Of a stretch of DNA of 64,000 bases, positions 25,152 through 33,991 are shown one piece after another; the first letter of the stretch is position 1, and every line of letters starts with the position of its first letter. The DNA comes from G963677445 sp963678275 (lineage in GTDB: Bacteria > Bacteroidota > Ignavibacteria > Ignavibacteriales > Melioribacteraceae), in assembly GCA_963678275.1 (NCBI GenBank), contig OY782765.1:2666001-2730000 (forward strand), read 5' to 3'. The position numbers and the translations under genes are program-made. The notes beneath the pieces were generated by a model. The model worked only from the letters and a program-made list of their open reading frames with translations, was not told where the DNA came from and ran no database searches.

Positions 25152-26324
25152 TCAGCGAATGATTTTAAATTCTATTCTCCTGTTAATTGCTCTTCCTGTG
25201 GCTGTTTTGTTATCTGAAATCGGATTTGCCGAACCATAACCCACCGCGATAAGCCTTTCTTTCGCCACGCCGCGGGCAGTCAGATAGTTTTTAACTGTCT
25301 GGGCTCTTTTCTGCGATAACCTCTGGTTAAACTTCTCTGAACCTATATTATCGGTAAATCCCTGAATTTCAACTTTCATACCCGGATTCCTGAGCAATAC
25401 CTGAACAGCATGGAACAGAACGGGGTAAGCTTCCGGGGTAAGTTTGGTGCTGTTAAAATCAAAATTCACACCAACAAGGACCCATTTTTCACCCGAAGAA
25501 GAATATACATTTTCACTTCCGGTCTGTTGTCCGCTTCTGGTTTCCATAGGAACAGGTTTCTCGACAACAACTTCCTTAACAACTTCACGGGGAATGTTAT
25601 CCTGAACAATCTTTTCTATCCGGTCGTAATCTATATTTGCCGACGGAACATCGGAAGACGCGGCAAGGCCATGATATACGTTGCAATATTTTGATGGTTC
25701 ACCTGTGCTCATGTAATAAAGAAGACCAACATCAATTGTCAGATAGGAATCGTACCAGCCACCTAAAAGTCCGCTGGTTTTATTGGAAGAGGCGTCGCCG
25801 TCAAGCTGGCTTGTCGGAGTAGTATGATAATTAAATTCGGCGGTAAAACCCCAGTCTTCGCCATAATTCCACCTGGCTCCAAAGCCGGTAGTCAGCATAA
25901 AATCTATTATGAAGCTTTCATTTTGCAGGCTCGCGCTGACAGGGTCGGTATGCGAAAAAGCTAATAAACCACCCCCGAATACGAGATAGGGAACAAATTC
26001 TTCACATGGCACAAAACTGTAGATAAGATCCAGCTCGCCGGTTCCGACCAAAATATTGGTTGTTGTCACAGGTGTAGCGAGTGTATGCTTGGTTTCCATC
26101 ATTCCCACTTTGGCATAAAGCCTCATCGCTGTATGTTCAGAAAAGTCATTCTGAATCAGTCCGAAAGCTCCAAAGTTTATCATTTGCGGCAGTGAAGAAG
26201 TATTCACAAGCCTGGGATATGAGAATCCAAAACCATAACGCCAGCTGTCTTTGTATAATTGTCCGCTGGTCGAGATAGTAAATACCAGCATTAACAACAC
26301 GATGAAAGTGGCCATTCTTTTCAT
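25152..26324 (-). CDS. OmpA-family outer-membrane protein
   Basis: 390 residues. Signal peptide MKRMATFIVLLMLVFTISTSG. Residues about 25-225 form an eight-strand-type barrel with alternating aromatic residues. A linker follows (IEKIVQDNIPREVVKEVVVE), and residues about 275-390 are an OmpA C-terminal peptidoglycan-binding domain: VGVNFDFNSTKLTPEAYPVL, GFTDNIGSEKFNQRLSQKRA, YLTARGVAKERL, then the terminal NRRIEF. It should anchor the outer membrane to the cell wall. It is monocistronic, facing away from the Mla operon across a 438-base gap. Confidence 0.93.
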   Translation of the reverse strand: MKRMATFIVLLMLVFTISTSGQLYKDSWRYGFGFSYPRLVNTSSLPQMINFGAFGLIQNDFSEHTAMRLYAKVGMMETKHTLATPVTTTNILVGTGELDLIYSFVPCEEFVPYLVFGGGLLAFSHTDPVSASLQNESFIIDFMLTTGFGARWNYGEDWGFTAEFNYHTTPTSQLDGDASSNKTSGLLGGWYDSYLTIDVGLLYYMSTGEPSKYCNVYHGLAASSDVPSANIDYDRIEKIVQDNIPREVVKEVVVEKPVPMETRSGQQTGSENVYSSSGEKWVLVGVNFDFNSTKLTPEAYPVLFHAVQVLLRNPGMKVEIQGFTDNIGSEKFNQRLSQKRAQTVKNYLTARGVAKERLIAVGYGSANPISDNKTATGRAINRRIEFKIIR

Positions 26325-26762
26325 TTTATTGTTCCCCTTAAATATATTAATCCGCTTTCATGTAAAAAGCACTTTCCGATACTTTTAACTCTATTTAACT
26401 TATTTTTTGACATTAAGGTATACTCTTTTAATGTCAATTTTTTTATATTAAGCACAGTATATCTGCTTTTCGGTAAATAAGATAAGAAAAGAAACGTTAA
26501 AATACAAATCTTTTTTTGTGCCTAAGATCAAATAAAATAACAAATTATTATATTTAGTTAAAAAACAACATTAGGCAGTTCACATAAACATGCTAAATAA
26601 CAAGTCTTAAATAGAAGTCTCTTTTTCTTTGTTTTTTCACAGATTATAATATATTTATCGTAAGAAATATCCTTTTTTTTAACTATTTTATAGTATTTTT
26701 ACAGATTCACATTTTTATATGTTTTTATTGCCATTTACACTTCGGAGATTCCGGTCGCGGAT
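26325..26762. other. AT-rich divergent promoter region
   Basis: 438 bases between the OmpA gene (leftward) and the Mla operon (rightward), with long A and T runs and no open frame of note. It must hold at least two promoters, but no reliable consensus pair can be marked by eye. No repeat or RNA structure stands out. Confidence 0.5.
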
Positions 26763-27548
26763 ATGAATTTTTTCTCAGTCATAAAGTTACGTCTTTCGAC
26801 ATTTATTAACAATTCCGTTTACTTTCAGAATTTTGCTTATGAAGTATTCAGGAACTTCCTCAACTTTTATCATATCCGGAAAATCACCTCACTTGTTTTA
26901 TTTCGCCAGATATTTTTTACAGGATTTCAGGCATTAAGCCTTATCGGTTTCAGCGCCCTTATGATAGGCAGTATCATTATGATCGAGGCTCACCTGGTAT
27001 TTGCCAACCTTGGCCACGACAAACTGATGTATACAATCCTTGTATCAGTGGTTACCCGTGAGCTTGGCAGTTTTATTCCCGCCCTTATTATTATCGCCCG
27101 TTCAGGCACCGCGATGACGACAGAAATAGGAAATATGGTCATCAATGCCGAAATCGACGCGCTGAACTCTATGGGTGTCTCTCCGCTTGCTTATCTCGTT
27201 GTGCCCCGGCAGATTGCTGTGGTATTCTCCCTTCTTCCCCTGAGTGTTTATTTTAATATAATCGCCCTGCTTTGTTCCGGAATTATGGCGCAGCTTCTCT
27301 TCAATATAACTTTTAATGATTTTTTCATTAAACTTTTTGCCGAAATGAATATGGGCGACATTCTTCTTAATGTCATTAAGGCTGTATTATTCGGCATAGC
27401 GATTCCTCTGATTTCCTGCTACCAGGGATTAAATGTTATTCAGGCCAGAACTGAAGTGCCGCAGCGAACTTCAAAAGCTGTTGTTCAGTCAATATCGGCA
27501 GTAATATTTCTTGATATCATTATAATTTCAGTTTTTTATATGTTATAA
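26763..27548 (+). CDS. mlaE: MlaE-family ABC transporter permease
   Basis: 261 residues with about five to six membrane segments. The MlaE signature is plain: ARSGTAMTTEIGNMVINAEIDALNSMGVSPLAYLVVPRQI read in pieces around residues 120-160, where the EIDAL helix is the coupling region that contacts the ATPase. MlaE pairs with MlaF, MlaD and MlaB to move phospholipids between inner and outer membrane. It is the first gene of a four-gene rightward operon, and its stop lies one base before the ATPase ATG. Confidence 0.95.
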   Translation: MNFFSVIKLRLSTFINNSVYFQNFAYEVFRNFLNFYHIRKITSLVLFRQIFFTGFQALSLIGFSALMIGSIIMIEAHLVFANLGHDKLMYTILVSVVTRELGSFIPALIIIARSGTAMTTEIGNMVINAEIDALNSMGVSPLAYLVVPRQIAVVFSLLPLSVYFNIIALLCSGIMAQLLFNITFNDFFIKLFAEMNMGDILLNVIKAVLFGIAIPLISCYQGLNVIQARTEVPQRTSKAVVQSISAVIFLDIIIISVFYML

Positions 27549-27549
27549 T

Positions 27550-28284
27550 ATGAGTTTTATTCTCAAAAATATAACTAATGATGCCGGAGAAAAAAAAAGC
27601 ATCAACAATCTGAATGCTACCATTAATTCAGACAGGCTCATCCTGCTCGCGGGGGACAAAACTTCGGGCAAACAGATGCTGCTTAAAATTATCGGAGGCA
27701 TGCTGCCTCCCGATAAAGGGACAATTCATTATAATAACCTCAATCTTTATCCCTATAATCTTGAAGAGATGAGAGCCGCGAGAAGCCGGATATCTTTTGT
27801 TTTCCAGAATGGAGGCCTGCTGGCAAATCTGACTATTCATGAAAATCTGCGCCTGCCTCTCGACTTTCTGAAACCTGAACTTACCGACACCGGGAAAGAG
27901 AAAATTATTTCAAATTATATGGACAAATTCCAATTATTTAATATATTGGAAAAACGTCCTTCCGAACTTACTCTGGATGTAATAAAACAGGTCGGGTTTG
28001 TAAGAGCTCTTTCCACCGGCCCTGAAGTGTTAGTGATGAATGAACCGGTTTCAGATTGTGAGGTTACCGGTGTGCGAAATATAATCAATGAAATAACCGC
28101 TCTGAAAAAAGAGAAAAAAGGTATTATAATGATCAACCAGACTTCAAATGAGTTCCTGAATATGGCTGATCAGATACTTATTATGAAACAGGGAATGATC
28201 GTAGATTCAGGCACCTATTCTGAACTGCGCACAAATTACAACTTTGCGGGAAATAACACCGAAACGACCGGGGATTATGTCTGA
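27550..28284 (+). CDS. Degenerate ABC ATPase of the Mla operon (probable pseudo-ATPase)
   Basis: 244 residues, normal MlaF length, with the overall ABC fold and a Q-loop (FVFQNGG, Gln86). Catalytic motifs are altered. Walker A is GDKTSGKQ (35-42), keeping Lys41 but with Gln in place of Ser/Thr. The LSGGQ signature is absent (PSELTLDVIKQ). Walker B is VLVMNEP, with Asn164 for Asp although Glu165 is kept. The H-loop His is replaced by Gln197 (MINQTSN). The frame is intact and fits tightly between mlaE and mlaD, so it is under selection. It probably binds the permease without normal hydrolysis, or works with another ATPase. Confidence 0.88.
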   Translation: MSFILKNITNDAGEKKSINNLNATINSDRLILLAGDKTSGKQMLLKIIGGMLPPDKGTIHYNNLNLYPYNLEEMRAARSRISFVFQNGGLLANLTIHENLRLPLDFLKPELTDTGKEKIISNYMDKFQLFNILEKRPSELTLDVIKQVGFVRALSTGPEVLVMNEPVSDCEVTGVRNIINEITALKKEKKGIIMINQTSNEFLNMADQILIMKQGMIVDSGTYSELRTNYNFAGNNTETTGDYV

Positions 28285-29348
28285 TGAAATTAAAGTTTAA
28301 ACACACTGGGTATATAGTTTCTGTCTTTGTCCTATTGTCATTTGTTATGATTATTTTTATTTTGGCTCTCCTGACCGTCGATAAAAAATATTTCACACAA
28401 AAACACCCTTTTCAAACCAGGTTTAGTGACGCCATCGGGCTTTCCACATCCACTCCGGTCATGTTCAAAGGATACAACATCGGGAGGGTTAAGGAATTTA
28501 CTCTTACCGATTCAAATAAAGTGGACGCTCAGATAATCATCTACGACGGCTATCAGGATAAGATTACCGAAGGTTCTGTTTTCAGCAAATCGGGTAATCC
28601 TTTTACCGGCGCAAGCTCTATTGAGTTTTATGAAGGGCCCGATATTTCAAAAAAAGTTCCGGTTGGCAGCTTCCTTCCTTCTCTTGATTCACCCGAGGGA
28701 AAACTACTTATGGCCGGAAAAGATTATATGAGAACAAGTGAAATCATGTTTTCACTTCTTTCTAATCTTAATACTCTGCTTGAATCGATGAACCGGACTG
28801 ACAGTATGAAAGACGGGGTTCTCTATACCTTATTAATCAATGGAGCAAGGGCATCGCAAGATCTCACTGAAACTGTCGCCAAACTGAACGGACTTTTTGA
28901 CCAGCTTATTGTAAGTGTCTCTAATAATCAAAGCAGCCTAAACCAGACCCTCACAGGAGTTATAAAGGTTTCGAACAATCTTTCGGAAGTTTCTCAAAAA
29001 CTGGTGACAACCCTGTCCGGCGCCGATTCTCTTATTTACGCTTATAAAAAGCCTGAGGGTCTGATAAGAAATATGATTGATCCTGGAGGCGGGCAGATTT
29101 TTACGCCGGCAGAAAAGCTTATCAAAGATCTCGACAGCCTGACAAACGAATTTTCCGGAGTCGGGCATTATATAAATTCACAATCGGCTGAGATATCACT
29201 TGTACTCGACAATATAAATACCACCTTACTGGAATTAAGAAAAACTCTGCAGGGTCTCAACAACAGCCCCCTGATACGTTATGGCATTGATCCTGTGAAA
29301 GATACAGAAAAAACCGGACAGAAAATAAGGCAGACAGAAATTGAATAA
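28284..29348 (+). CDS. mlaD: MlaD-family (MCE domain) lipid-binding protein
   Basis: 354 residues. One N-terminal TM helix (about 10-30) is followed by an MCE domain (about 38-125): FQTRFSDAIGLSTSTPVMFK, GYNIGRVKEF and TGASSIEFYEG. A long helical C-terminal part (about 150-320) may form a tunnel-like or coiled assembly, as in other MCE proteins. It should carry lipid across the periplasm. Its ATG overlaps the stop of the ATPase gene (TGATG), and its own stop overlaps the next gene by eight bases. Confidence 0.93.
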   Translation: MKLKFKHTGYIVSVFVLLSFVMIIFILALLTVDKKYFTQKHPFQTRFSDAIGLSTSTPVMFKGYNIGRVKEFTLTDSNKVDAQIIIYDGYQDKITEGSVFSKSGNPFTGASSIEFYEGPDISKKVPVGSFLPSLDSPEGKLLMAGKDYMRTSEIMFSLLSNLNTLLESMNRTDSMKDGVLYTLLINGARASQDLTETVAKLNGLFDQLIVSVSNNQSSLNQTLTGVIKVSNNLSEVSQKLVTTLSGADSLIYAYKKPEGLIRNMIDPGGGQIFTPAEKLIKDLDSLTNEFSGVGHYINSQSAEISLVLDNINTTLLELRKTLQGLNNSPLIRYGIDPVKDTEKTGQKIRQTEIE

Positions 29349-30213
29349 AAAGTTAATTCTATTCCCGATATTCATTTTACTGGCAGCTTCGGCCTGTTCA
29401 TTTACTTCGGAAGCTCCAAGAGAAAATCCCGATATATATAATGGCAGAAAATTCCTTCAAAAGGGAATGTATATGGTCGATACCGGCAATAATGACTTTG
29501 CCATTGAAAACTTCATTTTCGCCTACAATTCATTTTCCCTGGCCGATTATCTGCCGGGTAAAATTAAAGCGGCCTGCCGCCTCTATAAAAACTATAATCT
29601 GGCCGGCGATGTTCAGAAGTGTGAAGAGTGGAGAAAAAAAGCGGAATTACTAATTGAATCCAATCATTCCGGTATGGAATATATTACTCTGGCGAAAGCT
29701 GAAATTTATTTTTCAAGAAAACAATACCGCGAATTACTGGATATGACCGACAGCTATGATAATGCCCCGGAAGAAATTAAGGGTCAGATACAGTGCTACA
29801 GGGCTCTGTCAGCCCTTAAATGTGAAGAGGATTATTCACTCCTTATGGTAGAAATTAAAAATACTGCCGATCGGCTTGGCGAAATGAGCGAGGATGATGA
29901 GCTCCCGGATATTTCGGCATTAAGTTTTCTCTATTACAACCTGGGATATCTTGAAGCTGAAATGGGAAATCAGAACAAAGCCATGGATTATCTTGAAAAA
30001 GCGATCAAAATTGACAAAGAAATTTCAAATTATCCCGCGGTGGCTGACAACCTGATGCTTAGAGCTAACATACATTTTAAAAGAAAAGAATATTCTGATG
30101 CGCTTGCTTTTTATGAAAGAAGCGCCGATATATATAAACTCTTAAAGAATGATAAAAAGCTCAAAATTATAGCGGGCAGAATTCAGGATATAAATAAGTT
30201 TACCGGAAAATAA
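29341..30213 (+). CDS. TPR lipoprotein in the Mla operon
   Basis: 290 residues starting at a TTG inside the mlaD 3' end. The signal LFPIFILLAASACS has a lipobox ending ASAC. Tetratricopeptide-like repeats occur, most clearly at about residues 200-275: YYNLGYLEAEMGNQNKAMDY, then ANIHFKRKEYSDALAFYERS. It is probably an envelope adaptor that helps assemble the Mla-like complex; this link is inferred from the overlap with mlaD. No other enzyme signature was found. Confidence 0.8.
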   Translation: MNKKLILFPIFILLAASACSFTSEAPRENPDIYNGRKFLQKGMYMVDTGNNDFAIENFIFAYNSFSLADYLPGKIKAACRLYKNYNLAGDVQKCEEWRKKAELLIESNHSGMEYITLAKAEIYFSRKQYRELLDMTDSYDNAPEEIKGQIQCYRALSALKCEEDYSLLMVEIKNTADRLGEMSEDDELPDISALSFLYYNLGYLEAEMGNQNKAMDYLEKAIKIDKEISNYPAVADNLMLRANIHFKRKEYSDALAFYERSADIYKLLKNDKKLKIIAGRIQDINKFTGK

Positions 30214-30296
30214 ACCTTAGGGAACTGATTTTTTTTATCCGGGATTTAATTATTTAGTCCCGCGTTCTTAAAATTTAAGAGGAATAACCAGTTAAT

Positions 30297-32423
30297 ATGG
30301 CAAGAAAAAAAAGTTACACTTTAGATAAAGAAAAGCTGATTGAGTATTTCAAACCGGAATACCTTTTTAACCGGGAATTAAGCTGGCTCGATTTTAACCG
30401 ACGCGTTATGGAAGAGGCTATGAATAATGAGCTGCCCCTCCTTGACCGGATCAAATTTATTTCCATTTTTTTCTCGAACCTCGATGAATATTATATGATA
30501 AGGGTTTCGGGAATTAAAGAGCAGATTGACGCTAAAATAATTGAACCGACTATTGACGGGCTTACACCAATTGAGGAGCTGGAAAAGATTGAGCATACCG
30601 TAAGACCAATGATAGAGAATCTCTATAGTTACTGGAATGAAACTCTATGCAGAGAACTCAGGCAAAATGATATAAAAATAGTTGATGTAACAGAATTAAG
30701 TGAATCTGAAAGAGCCGCTTTGAAATCCTATTTCTATAAAGAAATTTATCCTGTGCTCACTCCCCTCGCGTTCGATCCCGGCAGGCCATTCCCCTATATA
30801 TCCAATTTAAGCACAAGTTTTGCTCTTATCGTGAGAAACGCGAAAGGAGAAAAACATTTTGCCAGGGTTAAACTTCCAAGTATCTTACCAAGACTTATCC
30901 GTCTCGATTCTGTTATTAACCTCGAAGATTCCGACTGTAAAACAAAATTCTGCGCCAAGTTTATTTGGCTGGATGACCTTGTAAGGGCAAATCTTCACAT
31001 ATTATTTCCCGGTCTGGAGGTAATTCAGGCGCATACCTTCAGGATTACAAGAGATACAGATATTGAGATACAGGAGGATGAAGCCGACGACCTGCTCGCG
31101 GTGATTGAAGAAAACATCAGGCAGAGACGGTTCGGTTCGGTTGTACGCCTTGAAGTTGAACGTGATATGCCGGAAACGATGATAGAGACACTTTCAGAAA
31201 ATCTTATGATATCTTCGGATGAAATTCACATTGTGGATGGCAAACCAGGACTAAGCTCTGTTATGGCATTATACGGACTTCCCTATTTCCACCTTAAGGA
31301 ACCGCAGTTTCACCCTGCCACTCCCCAGGTATTTGAGGAGGGAGAGAGTATTTTTTCAATTATTAAAAAACGTGATATCCTCCTTCATCACCCTTTTGAT
31401 TCATTTAACCCGGTCATTGATTTTATTAAGGCAGCCGTTCACGATCCGGATGTTCTGGCCATAAAACAGACTCTGTACAGGGTGGGAAGCGACTCCCCGA
31501 TAATCAAACTGCTGGTTGAGGCTGCTGAAAGAGGAAAACAGGTCGCGGTTCTTGTGGAATTAAAAGCCCGCTTTGATGAAGAAAACAATATTTTCTGGGC
31601 TAAAGAACTCGAAAAAGCGGGAATTCACGTAGTTTATGGTCTTGTGGGTCTAAAAACTCATTGCAAGATGCTGATGATTGTAAGAAAAGAATACGACGGC
31701 GTAAAAAGATATGTTCACCTTGGCACCGGCAATTACAATCATTCGACCGCGAAATTATATACCGATACCGGATTGCTGACTGCCGATGAGGATATCTGCG
31801 CGGACGTTTCGGAAGTTTTTAATTATCTGACAGGTTATTCCGAACAGAAACGATTCAGAAAGTTATGGGTTGCCCCCATCAATCTCCGTGAAAAGTTTCT
31901 TGAATATATCGAAAGAGAAATTAACAATGTGGTAAATGGTTACAGGGGACAAATTATTTTCAAGATGAACTCCCTTGTTGATCCCTATATCATCGCGGCG
32001 CTTTATGAAGCTTCACAAAAAGGGGTTTCGGTATTTCTTATCGTCCGTGGTATCTGCTGTCTCGTACCGGGTGTTCCCGGCCTGAGCGATAATATAAGAG
32101 TTGTCAGCATTGTCGGGAGATTTCTCGAACACTCGCGTATATATTATTTTTATAACAGGGGAAAAGATGATCTGATCATGAGCAGCGCCGATCTGATGCA
32201 GAGAAACCTTGACAGGAGAGTCGAAACCGCGTTTCCGGTAGAGAATAAAGAGTTAAAAGAGGATATTTTAAATAACATTCTCGGAATATATCAAAAAGAT
32301 AATGTGAAATCACGCGTTCTGCTGCCAAGTGGTAAATATGCCTTTAACCACAGAGTGTTTGATCAACAGGCAACAGATTCGCAAACATGGCTGATGGAAC
32401 GGGTTTACTCCAGGAATCAATAA
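30297..32423 (+). CDS. ppk: Polyphosphate kinase 1
   Basis: 708 residues, full length. It makes polyphosphate from ATP reversibly at the inner membrane. The N-terminal domain has NRELSWLDFNRRV and FFSNLDEYYMIRVSG. The catalytic C-terminal half has VLAIKQTLYRVG, VELKARFDEENNI, the phospho-His motif VHLGTGNYNHSTAKLY (equivalent of E. coli His435), and LEHSRIYYF (equivalent of His592). It has its own 84-base leader. The last bases overlap the convergent lipoprotein gene by seven. Confidence 0.97.
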   Translation: MARKKSYTLDKEKLIEYFKPEYLFNRELSWLDFNRRVMEEAMNNELPLLDRIKFISIFFSNLDEYYMIRVSGIKEQIDAKIIEPTIDGLTPIEELEKIEHTVRPMIENLYSYWNETLCRELRQNDIKIVDVTELSESERAALKSYFYKEIYPVLTPLAFDPGRPFPYISNLSTSFALIVRNAKGEKHFARVKLPSILPRLIRLDSVINLEDSDCKTKFCAKFIWLDDLVRANLHILFPGLEVIQAHTFRITRDTDIEIQEDEADDLLAVIEENIRQRRFGSVVRLEVERDMPETMIETLSENLMISSDEIHIVDGKPGLSSVMALYGLPYFHLKEPQFHPATPQVFEEGESIFSIIKKRDILLHHPFDSFNPVIDFIKAAVHDPDVLAIKQTLYRVGSDSPIIKLLVEAAERGKQVAVLVELKARFDEENNIFWAKELEKAGIHVVYGLVGLKTHCKMLMIVRKEYDGVKRYVHLGTGNYNHSTAKLYTDTGLLTADEDICADVSEVFNYLTGYSEQKRFRKLWVAPINLREKFLEYIEREINNVVNGYRGQIIFKMNSLVDPYIIAALYEASQKGVSVFLIVRGICCLVPGVPGLSDNIRVVSIVGRFLEHSRIYYFYNRGKDDLIMSSADLMQRNLDRRVETAFPVENKELKEDILNNILGIYQKDNVKSRVLLPSGKYAFNHRVFDQQATDSQTWLMERVYSRNQ

Positions 32424-32836
32424 GATGTGAGTTCGAACATTTTCACTGAAGTGTCTTTCTGAGCTGAATATTCATCCTTCATGATATATTGAATATGATA
32501 GATGCCTGAAGCAAAAGAGGAGTCAATATTCATTTGCACCTCAAGAACCAGTTCCTCAGGAGTCTCCTGGTTTAGTTCTTTCAGTTCACCTTTATCAGCC
32601 TCATATATTACAGAACTGTCCGGTTGAATTAAATTGACAATATATGTCAAACGCACATCAGGTTTTTTCTCCTCATTAATGAAAAACCCTTTTATTCTGA
32701 CCGAAGAATTAAGCTCCCAACTGTCGCCAAGATAAAACGCGTAAGCGTCGGGGCTGAATAATTCAAGCTTTATTTCCCTGCCTGAACAGGCAAAAAGAAG
32801 GATGGATATCAACGTGGCTATTATATATTTATTCAT
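32417..32836 (-). CDS. Small lipoprotein of unknown function
   Basis: 139 residues. MNKYIIATLISILLFACSG has a lipobox ending FAC. The mature part looks like an immunoglobulin-like beta sandwich (ELNSSVRIKGFFINEE, VRLTYIVNLIQPDSS, SGIYHIQYIM), a pattern seen in exported proteins of this group, with no family that I recognise. The 3' end overlaps that of ppk by seven bases in convergent orientation. The serC gene upstream is 46 bases away, so it may be the last gene of a DUF1015-serC operon. Confidence 0.75.
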   Translation of the reverse strand: MNKYIIATLISILLFACSGREIKLELFSPDAYAFYLGDSWELNSSVRIKGFFINEEKKPDVRLTYIVNLIQPDSSVIYEADKGELKELNQETPEELVLEVQMNIDSSFASGIYHIQYIMKDEYSAQKDTSVKMFELTSY

Positions 32837-32882
32837 AGATTAAACCGGGGACCGGGAATCCGGCCCCCCTGAAATATTAAAA

Positions 32883-33968
32883 TTAATGTTTTGCTTTAAA
32901 TGTTTTCATAAATTCAACGAGATCTTCAACACCTTTCCTGGGGAACGCGTTATATATTGAAGCTCTCAGACCACCGACAGAACGATGTCCTTTCAATCCT
33001 GAAAATCCCGCTTCACCCGCCGAAGCTATCAGCTCTTTTTCAAGCTCTTCACTCGGAAGTCTGAAGGTAACATTCATCAGTGAACGGTCTTCAGTGGCAA
33101 CAGTGCTTTTGTAGAATCCGTCGCTGTCATCCATATAATCATAAAGGATCGCTGCTTTTTCTTTATTCATTTTGTACATGACATCCAGACCGCCAAGATC
33201 GAGAAGCCATTTATAAACCAGTCCCATAATATAAACCGAATAGGAAGCGGGAGTATTATAAAGGGAATCCTTTTCTACATGTACATTATAATTAAGATAT
33301 GTATGAAGATTATCGGGTGATCTTTCAAGAAGGTCTTTGCGGATAATAACAAGAGCGCATCCCGCTGGTCCCATATTTTTCTGGGCGCCTGCGTATATAG
33401 CGGCATATTTTTTAATGTCGATTTTTTTATGCAGCATATCGGAGGATGTATCACAAATAAGGGGCACATCTCCAACTTCCGGTTCAGTGTGGTACTGGGT
33501 TCCGAAAATTGTGTTGTTTGATGTAAAATGCACATAAGAAGCTTCGGGATCGAGTTTCAGCTCTTCCTGTTTTGGAAGCCGGCTGAAATTTTCACTTTCG
33601 GTAGTGCCCGCGATATTAACAGACCCGACTCTTTTGGCTTCTTTAACAGCCTTTTTCGCCCACGCGCCGGTAACTATATAGTCAGCCTTATTTGCCGGAG
33701 GCATAAAATTCAGAGGAATCATAGAGAATTGAAGTGTAGCTCCTCCCTGGAGGAAGAGTACCGAATAGTTATCATCGATATCGAGCAGCTTTCTTAAATC
33801 CTGTTCTGCTCCTTTAAATATTTCGTCATAGGTTTTTGAACGATGGCTCATTTCCATCACATTCATACCTGTTCCTTTATAAGAAATAAAATCTTCCTGT
33901 GCCTGCTGAAGTACTTCAAGCGGCAGGGTTGCCGGACCGGCGCTGAAATTATAGATTCTATTGTTCAT
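32883..33968 (-). CDS. serC: Phosphoserine aminotransferase
   Basis: 361 residues, the usual length. A PLP enzyme that converts 3-phosphohydroxypyruvate to phosphoserine in serine synthesis. Family marks are NFSAGPATLPLEVLQQAQ at the start, FLQGGATLQFSMIP, FTSNNTIFGTQY, the PLP lysine in YAGAQKNMGPAGCALV, and GHRSVGGLRASIYNA at the end. A GGAG precedes the ATG. The DUF1015 gene lies 23 bases upstream; the two are often neighbours. Confidence 0.97.
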   Translation of the reverse strand: MNNRIYNFSAGPATLPLEVLQQAQEDFISYKGTGMNVMEMSHRSKTYDEIFKGAEQDLRKLLDIDDNYSVLFLQGGATLQFSMIPLNFMPPANKADYIVTGAWAKKAVKEAKRVGSVNIAGTTESENFSRLPKQEELKLDPEASYVHFTSNNTIFGTQYHTEPEVGDVPLICDTSSDMLHKKIDIKKYAAIYAGAQKNMGPAGCALVIIRKDLLERSPDNLHTYLNYNVHVEKDSLYNTPASYSVYIMGLVYKWLLDLGGLDVMYKMNKEKAAILYDYMDDSDGFYKSTVATEDRSLMNVTFRLPSEELEKELIASAGEAGFSGLKGHRSVGGLRASIYNAFPRKGVEDLVEFMKTFKAKH

Positions 33969-33991
33969 TTTTTCTCCGCTTCAGTTTTGTT

